Shown in pieces: positions 25,891-34,879 of a DNA stretch of 64,000 nucleotides (the first letter of the stretch is position 1; each line of letters begins with the position of its first letter). The notes below the pieces were generated by a model. The model worked only from the letters and a program-made list of their open reading frames with translations. It ran no database searches and was not told the origin of the DNA. Source of the DNA: Micromonospora sp. Llam0 (GTDB lineage Bacteria; Actinomycetota; Actinomycetes; Mycobacteriales; Micromonosporaceae); contig NZ_RJJY01000001.1 in NCBI RefSeq assembly GCF_003751085.1, positions 310,001 to 374,000 of the forward strand. Reading direction: 5' to 3'. The position numbers and the translations under genes are program-made.

Positions 25891-25954
25891 GGGTGGAGAC
25901 GAAAATTGTATTGATCATCTTCGTCCAATTCTGTTCCGGGTCGGAGATGCTCGT

Positions 25955-26004
25955 CGAGCTTGATGCCAGAACTGAATCATGATGCACCTGTGGCATCAAG
26001 CTCG
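25955..26004 (+). repeat. Conserved inverted-repeat element (copy 2)
   Basis: A perfect 14-bp inverted repeat (25955-25968, CGAGCTTGATGCCA, with 25991-26004) separated by 22 nt. Its core TGATGCC-N24-GGCATCA and loop TGAATCATGATGCACCTGT match the element at 3542-3583 on the opposite strand. It lies about 70 bp upstream of the XRE promoter and 260 bp before the lipoprotein gene. The rest of the 25793-26263 gap shows no convincing gene. Confidence 0.75.
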
Positions 26005-26263
26005 CGGAGACACCTTGGGTCCCGGGGAGAGCTGGGCCGGGGACTCCGCCGGTAGGTCAGCCACACATCCGGCTGACCCGCCGGCCGCACATCCGCCTGA
26101 CAAGCCGGCGAAGAAGTTGTTGGTCCTCGGCCGGCCGCCGCCTCTCAACCATGTCCGGCACCTCGCCGGACGCCCCGCAATCAAGGCGGGGCCGCGACCC
26201 GGGCCGGACCCGGGACCCGGGTGGGGCATCGACCCGTCCGGCACGGAGAGGCTGGAGGACCAG

Positions 26264-27124
26264 ATGATCTACACGACCAAGTTCGGGGTGCTGGCCCGGC
26301 GGTCGACCTGGCGGTGGGGCACCGTCACGTTCGTCGCCGCCGCCGTCCTGGGCGTGCTGCTGGCGGCGGTGCTGGCGGCCTGCGGCCCGTCCGGGTCGGG
26401 GCGGTTCGGCGCAGTGCCGGACGGCGGCGAGGTGTCCGGGGCAGCGGGGCTCGGCGGCGCGCCGACCGGGGTCGGCGGCAGCGGGTCGGCCGGCAACGGC
26501 GAGCCGCAGACCGACGGCGCCGACCCCGGCGACGGCAGCGATCCGGGTGGCGGCGGCACCGGCAGCGACGCTGACCACCCCAGCGGTGAGGATTCCGGTG
26601 ACGGCGGGGACGGCGGTGAACCGGCACCGCCCGTGCAGCCGGCCGCCGAGGACTGTGTGACGTACGACCCGGCGAACCTGACCATCGAGCAGAGCGGCGA
26701 CGCGTGGCGGATGCGCGACGGCGGCCACGCCATCAAGCTCTTCGCCACCAAGACCGACGCCGAGGACGGCGTCAAGGTGGCGCGCAACTGGACCCGGCTC
26801 TGCTTCATCGGCCGGGGCAACGACCGCGCCGACCGGCACCGCCACATCATCACCTACTTCCAGGGCCCGTCCGGGCTGCCGTTCGGCCCCGCGCCGCACT
26901 TCGACTGCATCACGTACGACCCGGCGGAGCTGGCGGTGCACGGACCCGACGGCGGCGGCTGGGGGCTGCGGGCCGCAGCCACCCCGCTGCTCTTCCTGGC
27001 CAGCGCGGCCGACGCCGAACGGGCCCGGCTGGTCGCGGCCGACAACACCCGGCTCTGCCTCATCGGCCACGGCAACGGGCAGCCCGACCCGTCGCGCTAC
27101 CAACTGGAGTATTGGCGACAGTGA
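26264..27124 (+). CDS. Lipoprotein with duplicated CxTYDP domain
   Basis: A 286-residue protein starting at the ATG with GGAGG 5-6 bases upstream. The signal peptide is long, with lipobox L-A-A-C. A Gly/Ser/Asp-rich linker of about 85 residues follows. The C-terminal half is two related 75-residue domains, each with D-C-(V/I)-T-Y-D-P-A at the start, a central helix rich in Ala/Asp, and N-(W/T)-T-R-L-C-(F/L)-I-G-(R/H)-G-N near the end. The two Cys per repeat may pair. I know similar domains in secreted bacterial proteins but no established function. The sigma factor gene follows after 37 bp. Confidence 0.8.
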   Translation: MIYTTKFGVLARRSTWRWGTVTFVAAAVLGVLLAAVLAACGPSGSGRFGAVPDGGEVSGAAGLGGAPTGVGGSGSAGNGEPQTDGADPGDGSDPGGGGTGSDADHPSGEDSGDGGDGGEPAPPVQPAAEDCVTYDPANLTIEQSGDAWRMRDGGHAIKLFATKTDAEDGVKVARNWTRLCFIGRGNDRADRHRHIITYFQGPSGLPFGPAPHFDCITYDPAELAVHGPDGGGWGLRAAATPLLFLASAADAERARLVAADNTRLCLIGHGNGQPDPSRYQLEYWRQ

Positions 27125-27161
27125 CGATCCGTCCTCGACCGCGCCGCCTAGCATTGCCCGG

Positions 27162-28700
27162 GTGGACGATCGCACCATCGTGGCCGCGCTGGTCGCCGGT
27201 GACCCGCGCGGCCTCGACCGTGCCTACCGCGTGTACGCCGACCGGCTGTACACGTACTGTCGGTTCCTGCTGCGCGACGCCGACGGCGCGGCCGACGCCG
27301 TCCACGACACGTTCGTCCTGGCCGGTCAGCGGGCGGCGCAGCTGCGCGACCCGGAGCGGCTGCGCCCCTGGCTGTACGCCATCGCCCGCAACGAGTGCCT
27401 GCGGGTAATCCGTGGCCAGCGGCGGCAGCTGCCGCTGGACGACGTGGGTGAGCTGCCCGCCACGCCGGTCGATCCGGTCACCGGGCTCGGTGCCGAACAG
27501 TTGCGGGAGCTGGTCCGGTCGGCGGCCGCCGGGCTGAACCCCGGTGACCGGCAGGTGATCGAGCTCGCCATCCGGCACGACCTGTCCGCCGCCGATGTCG
27601 GTGCCGTACTGGGGGTCTCCGACAGCCACGCGCACGCCCGGCTGTCCCGGGCCCGGACTCAACTGGAACGGGCCATCGGCGCGCTGCTGGTGGCCCGCAC
27701 CGGCGCCGACGACTGCCCGACCCTCGGCGAGCTGCTGCGCGGTTGGGACGGCACGCTGACCGTGCTGCTACGCAAACGGGTCAGCAGGCACATCGAGTCC
27801 TGCCCGACCTGCGCCGACCGTCGCCGCCGGCAGGTCAGCCCGGCCGCGTTGTTCTCCGCGTACGCGACCCTGCCGATGCTCGCCGTCCCGGCGGAACTCT
27901 GGCCCCGACTGGAGTTGACCAGCGCCGACGCCGGCCAGGCAGCAACCCGGGCGCGGATCGAGCAGCGGGCCGGCCGGTTCGACCCGGCCACCGGCTTTCC
28001 CCGCCGGGGCGAGCCGCGTCGAGGTCGGCTGCTGGCCGGCCTGGCGGCGGCCGCCGTGCTGGCCCTGCTGATCGGCGGTGCCGTGGTGGTGCCCCGGCTG
28101 GCTACGGTCGACGACACCGCCCGGTCTGCGCCGGCCGAGTCGCCAGGTCTGGCCGCGCCACCGACCACACCGTCGGCGGGCAGCGAGCCGACGGCCACCC
28201 CGGGCGAACCGGCACCGACGATGCCAACGGCGACCGCGTCGGCCGGCGGCGGCCCGGAGCCGACCGGCTCCGCCGGGCCGCTGCCGTTGACGGTCCAGGC
28301 CGAGGCGCGGGTCTCCTGCACCGGATCCAGCCGCTACCAGTTGACCGTGGTCGCCACCGTCACCGGCGGCACCGTCGAGTCGGCGGTGCTCATCTGGACC
28401 AGCGGCGCGGCCGGGTCTACGCAGCCGCCGCCGACGGATCCGACGACCGAGCCTGGATCCGACCCGGAGTCGACTTCCGGCCCCGGTGCCGGCGGTCCGG
28501 GTGGCATCGCCGCGCCGGGCGGGGTGCCGGCGCGGGGCGGCGAGGTGGCGATGACCGTCTCCGGGGGCACCGCGACCGGGCAGGTCGGGCAGGTGGCCGT
28601 ACCCTCGGTCGACTGGCAGGTCGTCGTCGTGGCAGCCGACGGGCGGCGGGCCGGTGCCGGACCGTACCCGGTCGCCAACCCGTGTCCGGTGCCGATCTGA
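27162..28700 (+). CDS. ECF sigma factor fused to an anti-sigma-like membrane domain
   Basis: A 512-residue protein. Residues 1-165 are an ECF sigma factor: sigma-2 (R-F-L-L-R-D-A-D-G-A-A-D-A-V-H-D-T-F-V, R-P-W-L-Y-A-I-A-R-N-E-C) and sigma-4 (L-S-A-A-D-V-G-A-V-L-G-V-S). Next is H-I-E-S-C-P-T-C, the Hx3Cx2C zinc motif of ZAS anti-sigma domains, then one transmembrane helix near residues 290-310 and a 190-residue Pro/Thr/Ser-rich outer region. Sigma and sensor in one chain is known for a few actinobacterial ECF groups. A TAGCAT -10 at 27149-27154 would place the start of transcription at the GTG, so the mRNA may be leaderless. Confidence 0.88.
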   Translation: MDDRTIVAALVAGDPRGLDRAYRVYADRLYTYCRFLLRDADGAADAVHDTFVLAGQRAAQLRDPERLRPWLYAIARNECLRVIRGQRRQLPLDDVGELPATPVDPVTGLGAEQLRELVRSAAAGLNPGDRQVIELAIRHDLSAADVGAVLGVSDSHAHARLSRARTQLERAIGALLVARTGADDCPTLGELLRGWDGTLTVLLRKRVSRHIESCPTCADRRRRQVSPAALFSAYATLPMLAVPAELWPRLELTSADAGQAATRARIEQRAGRFDPATGFPRRGEPRRGRLLAGLAAAAVLALLIGGAVVVPRLATVDDTARSAPAESPGLAAPPTTPSAGSEPTATPGEPAPTMPTATASAGGGPEPTGSAGPLPLTVQAEARVSCTGSSRYQLTVVATVTGGTVESAVLIWTSGAAGSTQPPPTDPTTEPGSDPESTSGPGAGGPGGIAAPGGVPARGGEVAMTVSGGTATGQVGQVAVPSVDWQVVVVAADGRRAGAGPYPVANPCPVPI

Positions 28701-28754
28701 CCAGGCTGTCACCGAGTACTGCGCGCCAGCGTGCCGATCTGCTGCTGGCCGCGG

Positions 28755-29369
28755 TCAGGAGGTGCCCGGAGGCCAGCTGCGCAGAGCCATGTCGGCCACT
28801 AGCTGTAACTCGTCACGAGCGGTGCCGCCTGCGGCCTGAACGGCGATCCCGTTGGCTACGGTCATCAGGTACCGGGCGAGCAGGCCGGGTTCGGCATCGG
28901 CCGGCAGATCGCCCTCGTCGACGGCCCGCTGAAACCGGTCCCGCAGATGGCTGGTGCCCTCCTCCCGCCACGCGGCGAGGGTGTCGCGGGCCTGACGACC
29001 GGATTCGCCGGCCGCCAGGGAGCCCTGCACTCCGAGGCATCCGGCGGGACAATTCGGCCGGGTGGTGGACCGCACCGCACCGCCGAGGAACGTGGTGGCG
29101 ACCTCCCGGGCTGTCGATTGCCCCAGCGCCCGGGCGAAGTAGGCTGCCGGGCCCTCGGTGTAACGCTCCAGCGCTTTGCGGAACAGATCCTCTTTGTTAC
29201 CGAAGGCCCGGTACATGCTCGTGCGGGTGATGCCCATCGCGCCGGTGAGATCGTCGAGGCTGGCGCCCTCGTAGCCCTGCGCCCAGAAGACCAAGACCGC
29301 CTGTTCGAGGGCCTCGTCGGCGTCGAACCCTCTCGGCCTGCCGATCGGCACCTTCTGCCTGCTCTGCAT
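28755..29369 (-). CDS. TetR-family repressor
   Basis: A 204-residue regulator with an N-terminal HTH (A-S-L-D-D-L-T-G-A-M-G-I-T-R-T-S-M-Y-R-A-F) after a G-R-P-R-G-F leader. It is divergent from an SDR oxidoreductase gene across 91 bp holding repeated TTCGGTACC boxes. By gene order it probably controls that oxidoreductase and itself. Ligand unknown. Confidence 0.92.
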   Translation of the reverse strand: MQSRQKVPIGRPRGFDADEALEQAVLVFWAQGYEGASLDDLTGAMGITRTSMYRAFGNKEDLFRKALERYTEGPAAYFARALGQSTAREVATTFLGGAVRSTTRPNCPAGCLGVQGSLAAGESGRQARDTLAAWREEGTSHLRDRFQRAVDEGDLPADAEPGLLARYLMTVANGIAVQAAGGTARDELQLVADMALRSWPPGTS

Positions 29370-29385
29370 GGCTCCAGCCTACCCC

Positions 29386-29443
29386 TTCGGTACCAATCGG
29401 TTCGGAAGTGCTACCGTGGTATTCGGTACCGAGCGATACCGAA
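29386..29443. promoter_or_regulatory. Predicted TetR operators
   Basis: TTCGGTACC occurs at 29386-29394 and again at 29422-29430. The second is part of a palindrome TTCGGTA-N8-TACCGAA (29422-29443). The spacing and position between divergent genes fit a TetR-family binding region. Confidence 0.65.
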
Positions 29444-29460
29444 ATCTGTGGAGGTAGACA

Positions 29461-30180
29461 GTGGGAAAAGTGGTTCTTGTCACCGGCGGAACGTCGGGTA
29501 TCGGCCTGAGTCTCGCGGAGGCCTTCCTGGACGAAGGAGCTTCCGTGGCCGTGTGTGGCCGTTCGCAGCCGGCCCTCGACCGCTTCAGCCAGGCACACCC
29601 GCAGGCGCTGGCCGTGCGGGCCGACGTGACCATCCCGACGGCGAGAGCCGCGATGCTCGACGCGGTCACTGAACGGTTCGGCCGGCTCGACGTGCTGATC
29701 AACAACGCCGGCACGTTCGTCGAACGGGACTTCACCGCAGCCGGGGGCGCCACTGAGTCGCTCGACCAGGAGATCGACCTCAATCTCGGGGCACCCATCC
29801 ACCTGACCGGCGAGGCGTTGCGGCGCTGGCCAGCTCTGGACGCGATCGTGTTCGTGACGTCGGGCTTCGCCCTGGTCTCGCCATCCCGCGCCCCGACCTA
29901 CGGCGCTGTCAAGGCCGGACTGCACGGCTTCGCGGACGGGCTGCGCCGCCAACTCGCACCCCACGGCACCCACGTGCTCGAGGTGCTCCCACCAGCTACG
30001 GACACAGCCATGAACGCCGACCTCGCGCGGGCGAAGCTGCCGCCCGCGGAGGTCGCGGCGGTCACGCTCAAAGCGCTGCGGCGGCGCCGGCCGATGGCTC
30101 TGCCGGGCCAGACGAAGCTGATGCCGACGTTGCTTCGGATCGCGCCGCATGCCCTCGGGCGCATGGTCGCGAAACTCTGA
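29461..30180 (+). CDS. SDR-family oxidoreductase
   Basis: A 239-residue short-chain dehydrogenase starting at a GTG with GGAGG 7-8 bases upstream. The cofactor motif T-G-G-T-S-G-I-G is at the N terminus, followed by N-N-A-G, the catalytic Ser in F-V-T-S-G and Y-G-A-V-K. The C-terminal region fits the DltE/YdfG-like classical SDRs. Likely regulated by the divergent TetR protein. Substrate unknown. Confidence 0.92.
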   Translation: MGKVVLVTGGTSGIGLSLAEAFLDEGASVAVCGRSQPALDRFSQAHPQALAVRADVTIPTARAAMLDAVTERFGRLDVLINNAGTFVERDFTAAGGATESLDQEIDLNLGAPIHLTGEALRRWPALDAIVFVTSGFALVSPSRAPTYGAVKAGLHGFADGLRRQLAPHGTHVLEVLPPATDTAMNADLARAKLPPAEVAAVTLKALRRRRPMALPGQTKLMPTLLRIAPHALGRMVAKL

Positions 30181-30283
30181 CCGCCGAGAGCTTTCGCCTG
30201 TCGATGTCCGCGACAGGCAAGTCGCTGTGACCGAAGTCCTGACCAGTCGACGGCACGCCGGTCCAACCGGCAGGATGTCCGGC

Positions 30284-30859
30284 ATGCAGCGCAACCCCGA
30301 CGGCGGAGACGGCGACCAGGATCGGGCATCGGTCTACCACCGGGCCGGTACACAGGCCGACGTTCCTGCGGTCCTCGACCTGATCGACGGTGCCGTGCAG
30401 TGGCTGGCCGAGCGGGGGCGCACCGGGCAGTGGGGGACCGAACCGCAGTCGACCGACCCGCGCCGGATCGCGATGGTCACCGGGTGGGCGAAGGAGAGCG
30501 GCCTGGTGCTGGCCTGCGTGCCGGTCGGCGACGGTGGCGAGCGGGTCATCGGGGCGCTCGCCGTCGGCACCGCCCGGTCCTACGTGCCGCCGGTCAACGA
30601 ACCCGAGCTGTACGTGAACCTGCTGGTCACCGACCGGTCGTGGGCCGGCAGAGGAGTGGGGCGGGCGCTGCTGGACCGGGCCCGGGAAATCGCCGCCGAG
30701 CGCGGCGCGACGCTGCTGCGGGTCGACTGCTACGCCGGTGATGACCGGGCGCTGGTGCGCTACTACGAGCGGGCCGGGTTCACCGCCGCCGAGCCGTTCA
30801 CCGTCGACCGGCCGGCGGGCCCGTGGCCAGGCCAGATCCTCAGCCAGCGGATCCGCTGA
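30284..30859 (+). CDS. GNAT-family N-acetyltransferase
   Basis: A 191-residue protein with the acetyl-CoA binding segment V-T-D-R-S-W-A-G-R-G-V-G-R-A-L-L and the C-terminal Y-Y-E-R-A-G-F of GNAT enzymes. I use the ATG at 30284; an ATG at 30275 in the same frame is equally possible since only a weak CAGGA site is visible. It follows the SDR gene on the same strand by about 100 bp. Acceptor unknown. Confidence 0.88.
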   Translation: MQRNPDGGDGDQDRASVYHRAGTQADVPAVLDLIDGAVQWLAERGRTGQWGTEPQSTDPRRIAMVTGWAKESGLVLACVPVGDGGERVIGALAVGTARSYVPPVNEPELYVNLLVTDRSWAGRGVGRALLDRAREIAAERGATLLRVDCYAGDDRALVRYYERAGFTAAEPFTVDRPAGPWPGQILSQRIR

Positions 30860-30938
30860 CCCGACCTCAGCCGGTGGGGTCGCCGGAACGGGCGGTGCGG
30901 TGACGTGGGCCAGGGTCGATCCATGGCATGGTTTACCG

Positions 30939-31565
30939 ATGGAAACGGCAGATCCCGTACCGGCGTCTGATGCTTCCCGGCCGTGGCTGGCTCGCCCGGT
31001 GGCCGTGCTCGGTGGCGTGGTCGCCGGGCAACTGCTGCTGGCCCGCAGCGACCAGGCCGCGGTGATCCTGACCAGTGTGCTGGCGTACCCGACGGGTTTC
31101 GAGTTCGACATCAGCGCGGTCCTGCGGGCCCCGGAGCCGGCCACCGCAGTCGACCCGACCACCGCCGCCGACCCGGCGCGGCAGCCGGCCGGTGCGTCCG
31201 GGCCGCCCCGGCCGCGTACCCCGGTCGACGGTGTCGGCGGCTTGCAGGTGATGGTCCGGTTCGCCGACGGTACGGTGCTGAGCAGCCTGCACCGGAGCGC
31301 GTTGCCGGCCGACCGCGAACCCACCGGCCCGCTGCTGTCGCCCGTCGTCGCCAGCACCGACCGGCAGCGGCACGACGCCCGCTTCTGGGTGTGGCCGCTG
31401 CCGCCGGACGGTCCGGTGACGGTGGAGTGCGCCTGGCCGGCGCGGGACATCCCGCACAGCCGGGTGGAGGTCTCCGGCGAGTTGATCCGGCAGGCGGCGG
31501 CCGGTGCCGTCGAGCTGTGGCCGGCGCCGACCGACCGACCGGCGCCGACCGAGTCACCGGCCTGA
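30939..31565 (+). CDS. Conserved actinobacterial hypothetical protein
   Basis: A 208-residue protein with start METADPVP; no strong ribosome site is visible. It has a hydrophobic stretch near residues 20-45 (V-A-V-L-G-G-V-V-A-G-Q-L-L-L-A-R), then A-Y-P-T-G-F-E-F-D-I-S-A-V-L-R, and in the second half F-W-V-W-P-L-P-P-D-G-P-V-T-V-E-C-A-W-P. I recognise this as a family common in actinobacteria without known function. It is convergent with dinB. Confidence 0.75.
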   Translation: METADPVPASDASRPWLARPVAVLGGVVAGQLLLARSDQAAVILTSVLAYPTGFEFDISAVLRAPEPATAVDPTTAADPARQPAGASGPPRPRTPVDGVGGLQVMVRFADGTVLSSLHRSALPADREPTGPLLSPVVASTDRQRHDARFWVWPLPPDGPVTVECAWPARDIPHSRVEVSGELIRQAAAGAVELWPAPTDRPAPTESPA

Positions 31566-31589
31566 CACCGGCCAGCGCCGGTGGCCGGG

Positions 31590-32819
31590 TCAGTCCGGCA
31601 GCAGTGGGGCGGCGGGGCCGAGGTCGCGGCCGAGCAGCACCGCCCGGTTGACCGCGCTGGACCCGAACCGGTCGCGGACCGCGTCGAGCGCGGCGTCCAG
31701 GCTCTCCTGCCGACCCCTGGGTTGCGGTGCTGCTGCCTCCGGCGCGGCGTCGGCCGGATCCAGTGGCAACGTCAGCTGGGTGGCCTGACCGTCGTCGAGG
31801 TTGCCGACCGAGACGCCGAGGAGGGTGAGGCCGCGCTCGCCGATCATCGGTCCGGCGGCGGCCAGCAGATCGCGGGCGGTGTCCAGGACGGTCGACGTCT
31901 GGTTGGTGGCCCGGGGCAGGGTGTGGGCGCGGGTGGCCCGGGTGAAGTCGCCGAACCGTAGCCGCAGGGTGACCGTCCGGCCGGTGCGCCCGGCGGCCCG
32001 CATCCGTCGGCCGACCCGGTCGACCAGCCCGGCGAGGATCGCGTCCACGTCGGCCGGGTCGCGGCTGGCCCGGCCCAGTGCCTGCTGGGAGCCGATCGAG
32101 CCGCGTCGGACGCCGGTCTGGATTCGGCGCGGGTCCTGGTTGTGGGCGAGGGCGTGCAGGTGCCGGCCGGCGGCGGCGCCGACGATGCTGACCAGCGCCG
32201 GCTCCCCGAGGCCGGCCACCCGGCCGACCGTGGTGATGCCGCGTTCGCGCAGCTTGCCGGCGGTGATCGGGCCGACGCCCCAGAGCCGTTCGACCGGCAG
32301 CGGGTGCAGGAACGCCAACTCCTCGTCGGGCGGCACCACCAGCAGCCCGTCCGGTTTGGCGACGCCGCTGGCCACCTTGGCCAGGAACTTGGTCCGGGCC
32401 ACCCCGACGGTGATCGGCAGCCCGACCTGGTCGCGGACCGCGACCCGCAACCGGGCGGCGATGTCGGCCGGCGCCCCGACGAGCCGGCGCAGCCCGCCGA
32501 CGTCGAGGAACGCCTCGTCGATGGAGAGCGGCTCGACCAGCGGCGTGGTCTGCCGGAACACCTCGAACACCGCCCGGCTGGCCGCCGTGTACGCCGCCAT
32601 CCTGGGTGGCACGACCAGCGCCTCCGGGCAGATCAGCCGGGCCCGCCGGGCGGGCATCGCGGTGCGTACGCCGCGCGCCTTGGCCTGGTAGCTGGCGGCC
32701 AGCACCACACCGGCGCCGACGATCACCGGCCGGCCGCGCAGCCGGGGGTCGTCGCGTTGCTCGACCGAGGCGTAGAACGCGTCCAGGTCGGCGTGCAGGA
32801 TGCTGGCCTCACCCGCCAC
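31590..32819 (-). CDS. dinB: DNA polymerase IV (Y-family translesion polymerase)
   Basis: A 409-residue Y-family polymerase. Palm motifs L-H-A-D-L-D-A-F-Y-A-S-V-E and S-I-D-E-A-F-L-D are intact, and the C-terminal little-finger domain is complete. I choose the GTG at 32819 (VAGEAS) because a LexA-type box ends only 11 bp upstream and the polymerase homology starts at once; a GTG at 32903 would put the box inside the gene. It replicates past damaged bases and is SOS-inducible in many bacteria. Confidence 0.93.
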   Translation of the reverse strand: MAGEASILHADLDAFYASVEQRDDPRLRGRPVIVGAGVVLAASYQAKARGVRTAMPARRARLICPEALVVPPRMAAYTAASRAVFEVFRQTTPLVEPLSIDEAFLDVGGLRRLVGAPADIAARLRVAVRDQVGLPITVGVARTKFLAKVASGVAKPDGLLVVPPDEELAFLHPLPVERLWGVGPITAGKLRERGITTVGRVAGLGEPALVSIVGAAAGRHLHALAHNQDPRRIQTGVRRGSIGSQQALGRASRDPADVDAILAGLVDRVGRRMRAAGRTGRTVTLRLRFGDFTRATRAHTLPRATNQTSTVLDTARDLLAAAGPMIGERGLTLLGVSVGNLDDGQATQLTLPLDPADAAPEAAAPQPRGRQESLDAALDAVRDRFGSSAVNRAVLLGRDLGPAAPLLPD

Positions 32820-32829
32820 CGCGCCATCA

Positions 32830-32845
32830 TCGCACAGATGTTCGA
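32830..32845 (-). promoter_or_regulatory. LexA SOS box upstream of dinB
   Basis: TCGAACATCTGTGCGA on the minus strand matches the actinobacterial/Gram-positive SOS box TCGAAC-N4-GTTCGA with one mismatch. It lies immediately before the dinB start. Confidence 0.75.
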
Positions 32846-32899
32846 CGAACGGGTGTGAGCTGCGCAGACGTCGCCGAAGCGGCGGCGGGTCACGGTGGG

Positions 32900-34747
32900 T
32901 CACTCCGGGACGAGGCGGTAGGCGCCATCGCTGGCCGAGGTGGCCATCGAGGCGTACGCCCGCAGCGCCGCCGACACCGGCCGTTGCCGGTCGACCGGGG
33001 TGTACGGGCGGTCCCGCTTCTCCTGGGCGATCCGGCGGGCCTGCAGCACCTCGTCGGGCACGTTCAGCTCCAGCTTGCGGGCCGGGATGTCGATGACGAT
33101 CTCGTCGCCCGGCTCGACCAGGGCGATCAGCCCACCGGAGGCGGCCTCGGGGGAGGCGTGCCCGATGGACAGCCCGGAGGTGCCGCCGGAGAACCGGCCG
33201 TCGGTGATCAGCGCGCAGGCCCGGCCGAGGCCGCGCCCCTTCAGGAACGAGGTCGGGTAGAGCATCTCCTGCATGCCCGGCCCGCCCTTGGGGCCTTCGT
33301 AGCGGACCACCACCACGTCACCGGCGACCACCTCGCCGGCCAGGATCGCCGAGACGGTGTCCTCCTGCGACTCGTACACCTTGGCCGGGCCGCGGAAGGT
33401 CAGGCAGTCGTCGGGCACCCCGGCGGTCTTGACCACCGCGCCCTGCGGGGCCAGGTTGCCGTGCAGGATCGCCAGGCCGCCGTCGGCGGAGTACGCGTGG
33501 GCCACGTCGCGGATGCAGCCCTGCGCCGCATCGGTGTCCAGACTGGACCATCGGTTGGTGGTGGAGAACGGCTCGGTGGTACGCACCCCGCCGGGGGCGG
33601 CGTGGAACAGCTCGACCGCCTCGTCGGTGGCGCTGCCGCCCCGGATGTCCCAGTCGGCCAGCCACCGGGTCAGCGACGGCGAGTGCACGGCGTGCACGTC
33701 GCGGCGCAGCGCGCCGGCCCGGTCCAGTTCGCCGAGGATCGCCGGGATGCCGCCGGCCCGGTGCACGTCCTCCATGTGGTACTTCGGGGTGTTCGGGGCG
33801 ACCTTGGCCAGGCAGGGCACCCGGCGGGAGATGTCGTCGATGTCGGCGACGCCGAAGTCCAGCTCGGCCTCGCGGGCGGCGGCCAGCAGGTGCAGCACCG
33901 TGTTGGTGGAGCCGCCCATCGCCACGTCCAGGGCCACCGCGTTCTCGAACGCGGCCCGGCTGGCGACGGCGCGGGGCAGCACCGAGGCGTCGTCGCCGTC
34001 GTACCACCGCTTGGCGATCTCCACGACGGTCCGGCCGGCCTCGACGAACAGCGACTTGCGGGCGGCGTGGGTGGCCAGCACCGAGCCGTTGCCCGGCAGC
34101 GCCAGCCCGACCGCCTCGGTGAGGCAGTTCATCGAGTTGGCGGTGAACATGCCGGAGCAGGAGCCGCAGGTCGGGCAGGCGGACCGCTCGATGGTGTCGA
34201 GCTGGGCGTCGGTCACGTTGTCGTTCGACGCGGCGATCATGGCGTCGATCAGGTCGAGTTTGGCGTGCACGACGCCTTCGACGGCGACGGTCTTGCCGGC
34301 CTCCATCGGGCCGCCGGAGACGAACACGGTGGGGATGTTGAGCCGCAGCGCGGCGAGCAGCATCCCCGGGGTGATCTTGTCGCAGTTCGAGATGCAGACC
34401 AGCGCGTCGGCGCAGTGCGCGTTGACCATGTACTCGACGGCGTCGGCGATCAGCTCCCGGCTGGGCAGCGAGTAGAGCATGCCGCCGTGGCCCATGGCGA
34501 TGCCGTCGTCGACGGCGATGGTGTTGAACTCGCGGCCCACCCCGCCGGCGTCGGCCACCGCGTCGGCGACCAGCCCGCCGAGATCCTTCAGATGTACGTG
34601 GCCGGGCACGAACTGGGTGAAGCTGTTGGCGATGGCGACGATCGGCTTGCCGAAGTCGTCGTCGGTCATCCCGGTGGCCCGCCACAGGGCCCGGGCGCCG
34701 GCCATCGTCCGACCGTGGGTGGAGGTCCTCGACCGCAGCTCAGGCAT
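32900..34747 (-). CDS. ilvD: Dihydroxy-acid dehydratase
   Basis: A 615-residue iron-sulfur enzyme that dehydrates 2,3-dihydroxy acids to the 2-keto acid precursors of valine and isoleucine. Cluster cysteine candidates are in S-N-C-D-K (Cys122) and [10 protein letters not shown] (Cys191, 194, 197). Length fits the long E. coli-type form. It is encoded opposite to and 2.7 kb from ilvBNC, so it is not in that operon. Its stop lies 80 bp before the dinB start on the same strand. Confidence 0.97.
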   Translation of the reverse strand: MPELRSRTSTHGRTMAGARALWRATGMTDDDFGKPIVAIANSFTQFVPGHVHLKDLGGLVADAVADAGGVGREFNTIAVDDGIAMGHGGMLYSLPSRELIADAVEYMVNAHCADALVCISNCDKITPGMLLAALRLNIPTVFVSGGPMEAGKTVAVEGVVHAKLDLIDAMIAASNDNVTDAQLDTIERSACPTCGSCSGMFTANSMNCLTEAVGLALPGNGSVLATHAARKSLFVEAGRTVVEIAKRWYDGDDASVLPRAVASRAAFENAVALDVAMGGSTNTVLHLLAAAREAELDFGVADIDDISRRVPCLAKVAPNTPKYHMEDVHRAGGIPAILGELDRAGALRRDVHAVHSPSLTRWLADWDIRGGSATDEAVELFHAAPGGVRTTEPFSTTNRWSSLDTDAAQGCIRDVAHAYSADGGLAILHGNLAPQGAVVKTAGVPDDCLTFRGPAKVYESQEDTVSAILAGEVVAGDVVVVRYEGPKGGPGMQEMLYPTSFLKGRGLGRACALITDGRFSGGTSGLSIGHASPEAASGGLIALVEPGDEIVIDIPARKLELNVPDEVLQARRIAQEKRDRPYTPVDRQRPVSAALRAYASMATSASDGAYRLVPE

Positions 34748-34879
34748 TCGACAAGTGTTACACCACGGTTGCCGGGCCGGCGGCCCCAGTCGTGTCGCGT
34801 TTCACGTGTCGGGATGTTTGCTGCCGGCAAACCCGCACCCCGGCACCACGGGCCGGTGCTGATCCGGCAGAGTTGTGCC

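Noticed and set aside
32606..34879. A giant frame joining this region to the GGDEF-EAL gene
   Set aside because: The upstream part is antisense to ilvD and dinB and has no motifs; the open frame is a high-GC artefact. The real gene starts near 34880.
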